DNA of 64,000 nucleotides from Magnetospirillum sulfuroxidans (GCF_018224925.1 NZ_JAGTUF010000015.1:28739-92738), one strand, 5' to 3'; positions 1 through 8,768 are shown, counted from the stretch's first letter. A program made the numbers and translations. The notes: generated by a model not told the origin, from the sequence alone.

Positions 1-985
1 TCTTTGAGTACCAAGCCATGCGTGGATCAATGAGACGGTTTTCAGGGGCTTCAATGAAGTTTTTGGCCCAGCGCCTGACAAAGTAAGAAATGGTTTCGGA
101 GCTTTCTGACGCGAATACGCGACCCCAATCGATCGACCTCGTTTGCTGCAGCCTACGGGCGAGTGCTCGTCCTTCCGCCGTATGCTTCCGTATGAACGAC
201 ACGGCCTCCTCGACCACATCCCTAAGCTCGGGGACGACCGGTCGAGCAAACTCTCGACCATTCTTCGCGGGGAAATGCCGAATGAGGAGTGCCCGCTCGT
301 CGTTGATCAGGCAATCCACCGGAAGTGTCATGAGCTCCGAAACCCGAAGGCCGGTAGCAATCGCGATCGCCAAGGCTGAGATATAGAAGCGATCGCGCTC
401 CGAGGTTTCCGTACCGATCCGATAGGAAAGGATTTCGGAAAGAATTTCGTTGGGGATGAGTTTTTCACATCGTCCCTGCTCAGATCCGGTTCGACCGTAA
501 TCAAGGGCGCTGGATCGTGGCGCCTTAAAGACCACATGCAGGCCCAGATGCAAGTTGAGCCATACGCCATGGCGCGCCAAATCCGAAAGATGCCGACCTG
601 CAGTTTTCTTGGACACTTGATATGCAATGTCGCGGGCCCGTTGGAAGTCGTCGGAGGTCAAGGTCATGACCGACCGAGCTTGGAGGACCTGTGAGAGGAG
701 CGCAAATGCGGAACAGGTCAACGCGGCGGCCGTCGGGGCAATTCGACGTCGAGTAATGAGCTCCGCCACACGGATTTTCGCAAGCTCCCGGAGGTCCAGG
801 TTGCCAATTCTCCCAAAATCAATGTTGAAGGTTCGAACCTTGGATGAGCGATGAAGCGGCGCGAGGTTCCAGACGTCGTCGTCGAAAGATACGCCAGACG
901 GCAGGCCGGCGACGAAGCGAGGCATAGACGCGAGGAGATCTGCTCCGTGCGGGATGCGTTCGAGGAGTGGTTGGGAGGCCGTCAT
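1..985 (-). CDS. Tyrosine recombinase, third gene of a trio (3' end outside window)
   Basis: I translated this frame by hand; it stays open from an ATG at 985 to the window edge, giving at least 328 residues. It contains GLRVSEL, the box I signature of tyrosine recombinases with the first catalytic arginine, at about residue 215. The second catalytic box and the tyrosine should lie beyond the edge. The start overlaps the stop of the upstream recombinase gene as ATGA, so the two are translationally coupled. Three adjacent tyrosine recombinases in one transcript recall Tn554-type or recombinase-in-trio (RIT) elements. The substrate site is unknown. Confidence 0.8.
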   Translation of the reverse strand, partial: MTASQPLLERIPHGADLLASMPRFVAGLPSGVSFDDDVWNLAPLHRSSKVRTFNIDFGRIGNLDLRELAKIRVAELITRRRIAPTAAALTCSAFALLSQVLQARSVMTLTSDDFQRARDIAYQVSKKTAGRHLSDLARHGVWLNLHLGLHVVFKAPRSSALDYGRTGSEQGRCEKLIPNEILSEILSYRIGTETSERDRFYISALAIAIATGLRVSELMTLPVDCLINDERALLIRHFPAKNGREFARPVVPELRDVVEEAVSFIRKHTAEGRALARRLQQTRSIDWGRVFASESSETISYFVRRWAKNFIEAPENRLIDPRMAWYSK

Positions 986-2511
986 GCCTTATCCCTTTCC
1001 ATCTCACGATCGATGCGGTCCATGACGTCTTGGATGCCGGCGGCTGTGCGCTCGAAATCCTTCATAGCCTTGGAGCGTGATGCGCCAATCTCGGTATCTC
1101 GCCACCTTTGGTATTCGTGTTCAATGAAATCGAGCGCTTTCATGTGATTGGCCTGCCGGAAGGCCAGAAAGTACTGGCAGAGATAGCAACTGAAGAGTGG
1201 ATGGTGTTGGCAGGAGGACGCACTGCCGCACGCGCCGACAACGGCAGGGGCCGCTGCCCCTGGAACAATTATCGGCGGGCCGGCGGAACGATTGGTGTCA
1301 ATAATTCGCCCTTGAAACCAAGCGTTCTTGAGGTCGGAAAAGCGCGATCCAAGCCGGTCGCTCATCTGCTCAAATAGTGGGAGGGTATCCGCGCCGACAG
1401 AGTCGATATAGGCCTGGGCCGACTGGGGGCTGTCGTGTTGCAGGACATCCTGGATGAGTTGCCGAGAGTATCCTTGCATCGCCAATTGGGTGGCTCCGGT
1501 GTGGCGAAGCCGCGTTGTCGCAAATGCCATCAACCTTTTTGTCCGGGGGCTGGTCATGGCCTGCCGGGAGAACCATGCTTTGCAAACGCTGTTGAAATAG
1601 GCAGTGCTGAGCTCGGCCTCTTCGCAGCCCCAGACGATGTGTGGCAATAAGATGCCGCTTTTTTGGCACACAGGCTGGACGTTTGGCCGCGCTCTATAGT
1701 TTTGGATGTCCTTGGCAAGCGAAGCAGGGATGCATTCCCATTCGTTGCTCTCGCCCGCTTGGGCTTTGACCTTGGGGATATTGAGGAAGAATTGGCTTCC
1801 TATCGCACTGTTTATTTCGCGAAAGCCATCAGCCGGAATTTGCAGGATCTGAGAAGGGCGCCGCAAAGTCGCAAGGAATATGCGCAAGGATACACGGACG
1901 AAATGGTCCGCAGCTGTCTGGTCACTCGTCGGATCCTCGAGGACACGGCGCAGAACCTCAAGTTCCGATGTTGAAAGAGCGCCGGCGTCGGGGTCCCACT
2001 GAAGAACGGCCCGGAGAGTTTGAATATCATTGCGCGCTTTCCACCCAGTTATTCGGTCAGCTACATAGCGGGTGGCTCCGCACAAGTTGCGGTCTGTTAA
2101 ATTTCTATAAAATTCCCGAAACGTAATTCTATCACTCGCATTCAGTTCAGCCCAAATTAACTCTATTGACGTTATAGCGCTAAGCTCCACCAAATCAATA
2201 GACGGTCCATACTTCCCCTTGATGCGCGCCAGAGAATTCAGGAGAAGATCATACTTCTGCAATGAGCTAGGGCATCGTTTTTTCATTCGCTGATGAACGA
2301 TCAGGCGGGCAGCCGAGGAAAATTCCTCCGGAAGCTGGGGCGGCCAGGAAAGGATGTGTGTGACATTTTGGTATCGGGTTCGCCATTCCGTCGACCCGGC
2401 CAATATCCATATCGGCGATTCTTCCCGGAAAACGTTCTTGATGAAGCGCTCACCGGTATCGGCCACCCAATAGTCGCTTTCCGGATCATATTTCAGCGAA
2501 GAGATGTCCAT
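982..2511 (-). CDS. Tyrosine recombinase, middle gene of the trio
   Basis: This 509-residue protein has a C-terminal catalytic domain. The motif TRLRHTGATQL holds the box II arginine, and LQHDSPQSAQAYID holds the third-box histidine and the likely nucleophilic tyrosine. The usual first histidine of the HxLRH motif is replaced by threonine. After the catalytic domain comes a cysteine- and histidine-rich tail (CGSASSCQHH, then CYLC) that could bind zinc; a similar feature is known in some TnpB-like transposon recombinases. The gene overlaps its neighbours by 19 bp upstream and 4 bp downstream. Base composition is visibly less GC-rich than in the housekeeping genes to the right. Confidence 0.85.
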   Translation of the reverse strand: MDISSLKYDPESDYWVADTGERFIKNVFREESPIWILAGSTEWRTRYQNVTHILSWPPQLPEEFSSAARLIVHQRMKKRCPSSLQKYDLLLNSLARIKGKYGPSIDLVELSAITSIELIWAELNASDRITFREFYRNLTDRNLCGATRYVADRITGWKARNDIQTLRAVLQWDPDAGALSTSELEVLRRVLEDPTSDQTAADHFVRVSLRIFLATLRRPSQILQIPADGFREINSAIGSQFFLNIPKVKAQAGESNEWECIPASLAKDIQNYRARPNVQPVCQKSGILLPHIVWGCEEAELSTAYFNSVCKAWFSRQAMTSPRTKRLMAFATTRLRHTGATQLAMQGYSRQLIQDVLQHDSPQSAQAYIDSVGADTLPLFEQMSDRLGSRFSDLKNAWFQGRIIDTNRSAGPPIIVPGAAAPAVVGACGSASSCQHHPLFSCYLCQYFLAFRQANHMKALDFIEHEYQRWRDTEIGASRSKAMKDFERTAAGIQDVMDRIDREMERDKA

Positions 2512-3749
2512 GCTTCCTGCTGCCCTTGCCAGATCGCGAGTGCATGGGCCGCCCGATGTTTGCGAGCCCTGTTTGTATAAATATCAAGGCTCTTTGGGCT
2601 GGACCAACCTCCCCAATAGACGAGGTCATTGATTCGAACATTTTGCTCGGCAACTTCCGGAATGCGTCCGATTGCCGCGTAGGCTCGGTTAAAAAAGGCA
2701 TGGCGCGCCAGATGCCAATGGAACGGCACCCCCGTTTCCTTGGAGATGCGGGTCGCGAGACTGCGTGCCGTAACGTGCGGCAATGGTGCCCCGTCATCGT
2801 TGACCAGCAGATAAGGGTGCAGGACTTGGGGGCTCTTTCTCTTGGAACCGTCCGACCTAGTTTTCCAGGTGACCCGATATTCGCTGATGTAGCGTAACAC
2901 AAATTCGGGAAAAGCCGAGTTGGCCAGAAGAATGCCGAGAGATCGCCCAAGGGTTTTTGGCCGAGGTGCATAGGTCCTCCGGGGGTCCACATGGTCCCGA
3001 TCTTCCATCCTGACAATCTCAAAGGTCGGGCGGTGTCGGTTTGGGCAGTCTTCTACACGAAGGGCCAGAATTTCGCCGATTCGCATCCCGAATTCGATTG
3101 CCAAGCGCCAGATCAAGAAGGTTCTGACCCACATGGGATCGGCGTTTGCTGACATCGCAGCGTTAGCCAAGAACCCATCAATCCTGCGAATGTCCTCTTC
3201 GTCCATATCTGGGGCTACAGGCTTTTCCTTCACACGCTTTGCCACGTGCGCCCACGCCGCTTTTTGAGTCGCTAGGACGTTCTGGATCTCGTAGCCACGC
3301 AGCACCGGATCATCGGCCGTCCAATACATCGTGATGAACCATGCTTCCGCGATTCGGGCTTGAAGCAGGGTGGCATTGAACGTCCGACGGGATGCCTGCG
3401 ACATAATACCGTCGGCCTTGCCATAGCGCTGCTCAAGCCAGAGCGCGAACGCGCGAATGAGCTTTGGTTCAATGCGCTCTCCCTGAAGGAGGCGCCCTTC
3501 CAGGTCATGGCCGCATTCATCAGCAAACGACAGAAGTGCCCGCAATCCTTTGAGAGCACCTTCAATGGTGTTTGGGCTGTCATAGACCCCGGCCAAGTGC
3601 GCTGCATAAAGGCAGCCCGCTGGCGACGGCGTTCCAGTTACGCGGCTTTTAACAACGTAGCGAGGCCGAGATGTACCGTCATTTATTGGAACGCCAGCAT
3701 AGGCAAATTTCGCATCGTGCTTTCGCAACACCCTGCTCCATCCAGACAA
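2493..3749 (-). CDS. Tyrosine recombinase, first gene of the trio
   Basis: A 418-residue site-specific recombinase with an N-terminal SAM-like DNA-binding region and a C-terminal catalytic domain. Visible catalytic elements are FGMRIGEIL (box I arginine), HLARHAF (HxxR box) and WGGWSSPKSLDIYTNRA (tryptophan in the His/Trp position, then the tyrosine). The only clear in-frame start is TTG at 3749, because an in-frame stop lies at 3789-3791; a GTG six codons further in is an alternative. It is the first gene of the three-recombinase operon, so the 204 bp up to nrdJ should hold the promoter and the right end of the element. Confidence 0.85.
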   Translation of the reverse strand: MSGWSRVLRKHDAKFAYAGVPINDGTSRPRYVVKSRVTGTPSPAGCLYAAHLAGVYDSPNTIEGALKGLRALLSFADECGHDLEGRLLQGERIEPKLIRAFALWLEQRYGKADGIMSQASRRTFNATLLQARIAEAWFITMYWTADDPVLRGYEIQNVLATQKAAWAHVAKRVKEKPVAPDMDEEDIRRIDGFLANAAMSANADPMWVRTFLIWRLAIEFGMRIGEILALRVEDCPNRHRPTFEIVRMEDRDHVDPRRTYAPRPKTLGRSLGILLANSAFPEFVLRYISEYRVTWKTRSDGSKRKSPQVLHPYLLVNDDGAPLPHVTARSLATRISKETGVPFHWHLARHAFFNRAYAAIGRIPEVAEQNVRINDLVYWGGWSSPKSLDIYTNRARKHRAAHALAIWQGQQEAWTSLR

Positions 3750-3873
3750 CGAAGCAAGCCATCTAGCCGCCTGATTTAAAAGGGTGCCTTAGATGATCTT
3801 CAGACGCTACATATTTCAGTCAACATAACCTACGACCGGCTTTTTCAGAAAAGATGGGGGCCGAAATAAAATA

Positions 3874-3902
3874 GCGCCGCCAAGTCAAAGACTTGGCGGC
3901 GC
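3874..3902 (-). terminator. Rho-independent terminator after nrdJ
   Basis: A perfect 13-bp inverted repeat (GCGCCGCCAAGTC and its complement) has a 3-nt loop. Read on the minus strand it is followed by the T-rich tract TATTTTATTT. It lies about 50 bp beyond the nrdJ stop. Confidence 0.85.
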
Positions 3903-3954
3903 CACATCGACAGGACCTAACGTTTCAGAGCCAGGCTAACGCAACATTTTTTTG

Positions 3955-6273
3955 TTAACCACCACACTTGGAATAGCCGCACGAGGTGCAGGTGTCGCAG
4001 CCCTCCTGGCGCAGCAGGGCCGGCTGGCCGCATTTGGGGCAATGGCGCAGTCGGGCGCCGGACAGGTTGACCACTTTGCGTTGGTCCACGTCGTCGGGTT
4101 CGGTGTCGGCGTCATCGTCGGTTTTGACGAAGCCGATGGCGATCATGTGGCGCTCAATCACCTCGCCGATGGCGGCCAGCAAGGACGGCACGTATTTGCC
4201 CCCCATCCATTGACCGCCCCGGGGATCAAACACCGCCTTTAATTCCTCGACGACGAAAGCGATGTCGCCGCCACGGCGGAACACGGCGGAAATCATCCGG
4301 GTCAGCGCCACCGTCCAGGCGTAATGCTCCATGTTCTTGGAGTTGATGAACACTTCGAACGGCCGGCGGCGGTTGTTTTCGATGATGTCGTTGATGGTGA
4401 TGTACATGGCGTGGTCGCTATCCGGCCACCGCACCTTATAGGTGGCGCCGGGCAAGGCCTCGGGCCGATCCAGCGGCTGGGTCATGTGGATGATGCCGCC
4501 GGCTTCCAGGTCGTCCTCGGGCCGTGGGGCGGGCTTGCCCAGGGGCAGGTGCGGCTGGTTCTCGACCTTGGGCTCTTCCTTCTTCACCGTCAGCACCGAG
4601 CCGGTGATGTCGTTGGGGCGATAGGTGGTGCAGCCCTTGCACCCGCCCTCATAGGCCTGTTCATAGACATGGCGGAAATCCTCGAACGAGATGCTTTCCG
4701 GCACGTTGATGGTCTTGGAAATGGACGAGTCGATGTATTTCTGCACGGCCGCCTGCATGACCACATGCTCGGTCGGCGACAGCTGTTGCGCATCGACGAA
4801 GGCGGCGGGCAGCGGGGTGTTTTCGCCTTTGAGCAGACGGAACAGACGATAGGCGTAGTCGCTGACCTCTTCCTCGCGCCGGCTGCCGTCTTTTTGCAGC
4901 ACGGCGCGGGTATAGGTGAAGCTGAACACCGGTTCCAGCCCCGACGACACGTTGTCGGCGAACAGGGAAATGGTGCCGGTGGGGGCGATCGAGGTCAGCA
5001 GCGCATTGCGAATGCCGTGTTCGGCGATGGCGGCTTGGACGTCGGCATCCAGCGCCCGGATGGTTTCGCCGGCTAGATAAGGCTCTTGTTCATAGAGCGG
5101 GAAAGCGCCCTTTTCCTTGGCCAAGGCGACCGAGGCCAGATAAGCCTCGCGCCGGATCGCCGCCATCCATTGCTCGGTCAGGCGCAAGGCATCCTCGCCG
5201 CCATAGCGGGCATTGCACAAGATCAGGGCGTCGGCCAGTCCGGTGACGCCCAGACCGATCCGGCGCTTGGACTTGGCCTCGTCCTCGTGCCGGGGCAGCG
5301 GGAAGCGCGACACGTCGATGACGTTGTCCATCATCCGGACGGCGACATGGACCAGATCACGCAATTTCGCCATGTCCAGTCCGGCCGCGCTTTCGAACGG
5401 ATCGACCACCAGCTTGGCCAGGTTGATGGAGCCCAGCAGGCAGACGCCGTAAGGCGGCAGCGGCTGTTCGCCGCATGGGTTGGTGGCGTGGATGGTTTCG
5501 CAATAATGCAGATTGTTCAAGCGGTTGATGCGGTCGATGAAGATCACGCCCGGCTCGGCGAAAGCATAGGTGGCGTGCATGATCTTGTCCCACAGCGCGC
5601 GTGCCGGCAGGGATTTATAGACCACGCCGTCGAACACCAGTTCCCACGGCAAGTCATGCTTGACCGCGTCCATGAACGGATCGGTGACCAGCACCGACAG
5701 GTTGAACATGCGCAACCGGCCGGATTCATGCTTGGCGTCGATGAATGCTTCGATGTCGGGATGGTCGCAACGCATGGTCGCCATCATGGCGCCGCGGCGC
5801 GAACCGGCGCTCATGATGGTGCGGCACATGGCGTCCCACACATCCATGAACGAAAGCGGTCCCGAGGCGTCGGCGCAAACGCCCTTGACCGGGGCGCCCT
5901 TGGGGCGAAGGGGGGAGAAATCATAGCCGATGCCGCCGCCCTGCTGCATGGTCAGCGCGGCTTCCTTCAGATGCTCGAAGATGCCGGCCATGTCATCGGG
6001 AATGTCGCCCATGACGAAGCAATTGAACATGGTGACGCGGCGGCCGGTGCCGGCGCCCGAGATGATTCGGCCGGCCGGCAGAAACTTGAAATCGGCCAGG
6101 GCCTCGGCGAAACGGGTTTCCCAGGCGGCGGGGTCTTTTTCAACGCTGGCCAGGGATTGGGCGATGCGCTTCCAGGTGTCTTCGATGGTTTTGTCCACAG
6201 GTGTATTGTCGGCGTCTTTAAGCCGGTACTTCATGTCCCAGATTTGCTGGGAAATGGAGGCCACCTGCGTCAT
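3955..6273 (-). CDS. nrdJ: Adenosylcobalamin-dependent (class II) ribonucleotide reductase
   Basis: Reduces ribonucleotides to deoxyribonucleotides using a radical derived from vitamin B12. The 772-residue protein has FLPAGRI and MQQGGGIGYDFSPLRP near the N-terminus. The conserved NPCGEQPLPPYGVCLLGSINL is in the middle, and SIAPTGTISLFADNVSSGLEP is in the second half. The C-terminus carries a zinc-ribbon-like tail (CPKCG, then CTSCG) with redox cysteines. I chose the ATG at 6273 because a GGAG lies 8 nt upstream; an in-frame TTG at 6321 is a weaker option. It is a single transcription unit with its own terminator. Several DnaA-box-like sites lie in its upstream region. Confidence 0.95.
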   Translation of the reverse strand: MTQVASISQQIWDMKYRLKDADNTPVDKTIEDTWKRIAQSLASVEKDPAAWETRFAEALADFKFLPAGRIISGAGTGRRVTMFNCFVMGDIPDDMAGIFEHLKEAALTMQQGGGIGYDFSPLRPKGAPVKGVCADASGPLSFMDVWDAMCRTIMSAGSRRGAMMATMRCDHPDIEAFIDAKHESGRLRMFNLSVLVTDPFMDAVKHDLPWELVFDGVVYKSLPARALWDKIMHATYAFAEPGVIFIDRINRLNNLHYCETIHATNPCGEQPLPPYGVCLLGSINLAKLVVDPFESAAGLDMAKLRDLVHVAVRMMDNVIDVSRFPLPRHEDEAKSKRRIGLGVTGLADALILCNARYGGEDALRLTEQWMAAIRREAYLASVALAKEKGAFPLYEQEPYLAGETIRALDADVQAAIAEHGIRNALLTSIAPTGTISLFADNVSSGLEPVFSFTYTRAVLQKDGSRREEEVSDYAYRLFRLLKGENTPLPAAFVDAQQLSPTEHVVMQAAVQKYIDSSISKTINVPESISFEDFRHVYEQAYEGGCKGCTTYRPNDITGSVLTVKKEEPKVENQPHLPLGKPAPRPEDDLEAGGIIHMTQPLDRPEALPGATYKVRWPDSDHAMYITINDIIENNRRRPFEVFINSKNMEHYAWTVALTRMISAVFRRGGDIAFVVEELKAVFDPRGGQWMGGKYVPSLLAAIGEVIERHMIAIGFVKTDDDADTEPDDVDQRKVVNLSGARLRHCPKCGQPALLRQEGCDTCTSCGYSKCGG

Positions 6274-6420
6274 TCCATTTTCTCCGTAAGCACTGCCGCC
6301 AAGAATTTCACTATCTTGCAAACAGTTTGAATTTTAAGGAAAAACTGCTGTTTTTCCGGTTTTGGCGCGGCAGTCTAGGCGTTTGGTCGCGCTGGCGTCA
6401 AGCAGCATTGTTCTATTTTT

Positions 6421-6528
6421 GTTTCCACAAGGCAAGTGTTTGATTTTTATGGCGACGCCCGACTTATCCGACTTATCCACACACAAAAATGTGGACGGAG
6501 GCGAGCTCCGTCCACAAAGTTTTCCACA
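6421..6528. promoter_or_regulatory. Cluster of DnaA-box-like sites upstream of nrdJ
   Basis: The perfect DnaA box TTATCCACA is at 6473-6481. Near matches are TTTTCCACA at 6520-6528 and GTTTCCACA at 6421-6429. They lie 148-255 bp upstream of the chosen nrdJ start, in the gap between nrdJ and the beta-glucosidase gene. DnaA control of ribonucleotide reductase genes is established in E. coli; here it is inferred from the sites alone. Confidence 0.45.
6490..6516 (-). terminator. Rho-independent terminator after the beta-glucosidase gene
   Basis: Perfect 11-bp arms (TGTGGACGGAG and its complement) flank a 5-nt loop. On the minus strand TTTTTGTGT follows. It lies about 55 bp after the stop of the glucosidase gene. 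Confidence 0.75.
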
Positions 6529-6570
6529 GACTTGATAACTAAGCCGAAGCCGCTGAATGGCTTGGATTTT

Positions 6571-7971
6571 TTACAGCCCGCGGGCCTGTTTGACGAAATC
6601 GGCGTACCATTTGTAGCTGTCCTTCGGCGTGCGTTTTTGCGTGTCGTAATCGACGCGGATCAGGCCAAAGCGCTTGGACAGGCCGAACGACCATTCGAAA
6701 TTGTCCAACAACGACCAGGCCAGATAGCCCTTGACGTTGGCGCCGTCGCCCAGCGCGCGGCCGACTTGAGCGATGTGTTCTTGCAGGAATTGGGTGCGTT
6801 CAAGGTCGTGCACCTGGCCATCGGCGGCGACCACATCGTCATAGGCCGAGCCGTTCTCAGCGATGAAGGTGGCCGGATTGCCATAAAGGTTCTTGAATTC
6901 CATCAACAGGTCATACAAGCCGTCGGGCTGCACCGGCCAGCCCATGAAGGTATAGCGCTCGGCCTTGGGATCGCCCCACCACACCTGGAACATGTGATCG
7001 GGGTCGTATTTCATGGTGCAGCGGCTGTAATAATTGATGCCCAGAAGGTCGATGGGAAACTTGATGTTCTCAAGGTCGCCGGCCTGGACGATGGGGGCCA
7101 TCTGTTCGGCCAGAACATCGGGAAGCTGGCCGCGCAACAGGCCATCGACGGTGACCCGGTTCCACACCGCGTCCCAGCGGATGGCGGCGGCGCGGTCGGC
7201 GGCGGAATCGGTGTCGGGGCGGACCGGCTGGATATTGGTCACCGTGCCCAGGCGCAGATCGGCATGTTCGGCGCGGATGGCCCGCAACGCCGCGCCTTGG
7301 GCCAGGTTTTGGTGGTGCAGCGCTTTCAGCACGCCCATTTCGCCCAAATTCAGACCCGGCGCCTGATCGGTCAGGCCGTAGCCGAAGATGGAAACCACGT
7401 TGGGTTCGTTCAGCATCATCCAGTCCTTGACCCGGTCGCCCAGGCGCGCGGTGACGATGCGGGCGTATTCGGCGAACGGGCCGATGACCTCGCGGCCTTG
7501 CCAGCCGCCCTTGTCTTGCAACGGCTGCGGCAAATCCCAGTGGTAGAGGCAGGCCATGGGTTTGATGCCGGCCTTGAGAATTTCATCGACCAAACGGTCA
7601 TAGAAATCCAATCCCTTGGCGTTGATGGCGCCGGTGCCGGTGGGGACGATGCGGGGCCAGGCGATGGAAAAGCGGTAGGCGTTGAAATGGGCGGCCTTCA
7701 TCAACGCCACATCTTCGGGGTAGCGGGTGTAATGCTCGCACGCCCGTGCGGCGCTGGTGCCGTCGGTGATGCGGCCCTGCTTGGTGTAGGTGTCCCAGAT
7801 ATCGGGGCCGCGACCATCGACGTCGAGCGCGCCTTCGATCTGATAGGCAGAGGTTGACGCCCCCCACAAGAAGTCCTGGGGGAAGGTCTTGGGCGTCAAT
7901 TGAGCGGCGAAAGCGGGGGTAACGGCCATGGCGGCGGCTCCGGCTAGGAATTCACGTCTCTTCAGTTTCAT
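6571..7971 (-). CDS. Tat-exported family GH1 beta-glucosidase
   Basis: Hydrolyses beta-glucosides by the retaining GH1 mechanism. The 466-residue protein starts with KRREFLAGAAA, a twin-arginine signal, and an alanine-rich stretch ending AFA near residue 22, so export to the periplasm is predicted. The rest matches full-length GH1: FLWGASTSAYQIEGA at the start, LNEP with the acid/base glutamate near residue 189, and IAENG with the nucleophile glutamate near 372. ATG at 7971 was chosen because the Tat signal starts there and GGACAGG lies just upstream; ATG at 7992 is possible. It follows the acylphosphatase gene by 23 bp, suggesting one operon. The natural substrate cannot be told. Confidence 0.9.
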   Translation of the reverse strand: MKLKRREFLAGAAAMAVTPAFAAQLTPKTFPQDFLWGASTSAYQIEGALDVDGRGPDIWDTYTKQGRITDGTSAARACEHYTRYPEDVALMKAAHFNAYRFSIAWPRIVPTGTGAINAKGLDFYDRLVDEILKAGIKPMACLYHWDLPQPLQDKGGWQGREVIGPFAEYARIVTARLGDRVKDWMMLNEPNVVSIFGYGLTDQAPGLNLGEMGVLKALHHQNLAQGAALRAIRAEHADLRLGTVTNIQPVRPDTDSAADRAAAIRWDAVWNRVTVDGLLRGQLPDVLAEQMAPIVQAGDLENIKFPIDLLGINYYSRCTMKYDPDHMFQVWWGDPKAERYTFMGWPVQPDGLYDLLMEFKNLYGNPATFIAENGSAYDDVVAADGQVHDLERTQFLQEHIAQVGRALGDGANVKGYLAWSLLDNFEWSFGLSKRFGLIRVDYDTQKRTPKDSYKWYADFVKQARGL

Positions 7972-7994
7972 CCCAAACCTGTCCTTTGTCATCC

Positions 7995-8273
7995 TCAGAA
8001 GGTGGGCCGCTGATGAAAGCCGGCGGCGGGAATGTCGGCGCAGTTTTCGACGCCGACGGTGCTGACCTGGGCGGCGGCGGGGCCTTGCCAGCAGGCGTCA
8101 ATCATGGTCTGGACCCGGTCGGCGGCACCGTGAAACAAGGCTTCAACGCCGCCATCGGACAGATTTCGGACCCATCCGCTCAGGTTCAAGGCCTGGGCCT
8201 GCTGAACCGTCCATCCGCGATACCAGACGCCTTGGACACGGCCATGGATCAAGACCCGTTTGCTGATGATCAT
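7995..8273 (-). CDS. acyP: Acylphosphatase
   Basis: A 92-residue cytosolic enzyme that hydrolyses the carboxyl-phosphate bond of acyl phosphates. The family signature GRVQGVWYR with the catalytic arginine lies near residue 16, and WVRNLSDGGVEA holds the catalytic asparagine. Length is normal for the family. It is the first gene of a probable two-gene unit with the Tat-exported beta-glucosidase, a pairing with no obvious metabolic logic. A GGAGG sits immediately upstream of the ATG. Confidence 0.9.
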   Translation of the reverse strand: MIISKRVLIHGRVQGVWYRGWTVQQAQALNLSGWVRNLSDGGVEALFHGAADRVQTMIDACWQGPAAAQVSTVGVENCADIPAAGFHQRPTF

Positions 8274-8350
8274 GCTCCCTCCTGATCATTAAAAAGTGTG
8301 CATAATTTTATGAAAATAAGTAGTCAATAAAAAATATTGAACAATCTGCC

Positions 8351-8370
8351 TGATGAAATTAATTTCATCA
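8351..8370. promoter_or_regulatory. Perfect 20-bp palindrome in a divergent intergenic region
   Basis: The sequence TGATGAAATT is followed directly by its reverse complement. It lies between the divergent acylphosphatase and RlpA-like genes, 27 bp upstream of the latter, in an AT-rich stretch. The position fits an operator for a dimeric repressor; the cognate protein is unknown. Confidence 0.4.
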
Positions 8371-8396
8371 CGGGTACATGTTCGGGGACAAATTTT

Positions 8397-8768
8397 ATGC
8401 TGCGTATAATCGCTGCAAAAACACTAGCATTACTGGTCGGTGTTTTCATATTTACTGGTAGTGCATTTGCTTCTGATGTCACCGTCGCTTCGTGGTATGG
8501 GGATAAATACCACGGGCGACGGACCGCCAGCGGCGAGATTTTCAACGCGCGCGCCTTGACCGCGGCTCACCCCACTTTGCCGTTGGGCAGCGTGGTCGAG
8601 GTGCGGCGGCTTGATAATGGGCGTGCGGTGCAGGTGCGGATCAATGACCGCTGTGGCCGCTGCGGCATCGATCTGTCGCGGGCCGCCGCCGATCATTTGC
8701 GGATGCGCGGCGATGGCCGGGCAACCGTCAGCGTCAGCCCGGTGACTCGGGTGGCGTGGGCTGACTGA
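8397..8768 (+). CDS. RlpA-like double-psi beta-barrel protein (septal ring lytic transglycosylase family)
   Basis: A 123-residue exported protein with a signal peptide of about 24 residues ending SAFA. The mature part is a single RlpA-type double-psi beta-barrel: [20 protein letters not shown], then [16 protein letters not shown], then [20 protein letters not shown]. RlpA proteins bind or cleave septal peptidoglycan lacking stem peptides. This one has no SPOR domain, so its septal targeting is uncertain. I chose the ATG at 8397 because the signal peptide begins there. The crcB gene follows 39 bp later and may be co-transcribed. Confidence 0.85.
   Translation: MLRIIAAKTLALLVGVFIFTGSAFASDVTVASWYGDKYHGRRTASGEIFNARALTAAHPTLPLGSVVEVRRLDNGRAVQVRINDRCGRCGIDLSRAAADHLRMRGDGRATVSVSPVTRVAWAD

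Noticed and set aside
5086..6330. 414-codon plus-strand frame opposite nrdJ
   Set aside because: nrdJ is complete on the minus strand; the antisense frame is low-complexity in G, H and Q and has no ribosome binding site.
6274..6420. NrdR boxes or cobalamin riboswitch upstream of nrdJ
   Set aside because: I could not find paired NrdR consensus sites or the B12-box in this stretch.
6421..6528. Origin of replication suggested by DnaA boxes
   Set aside because: Only a few boxes are present, with no AT-rich unwinding region and no origin-linked genes next to it.
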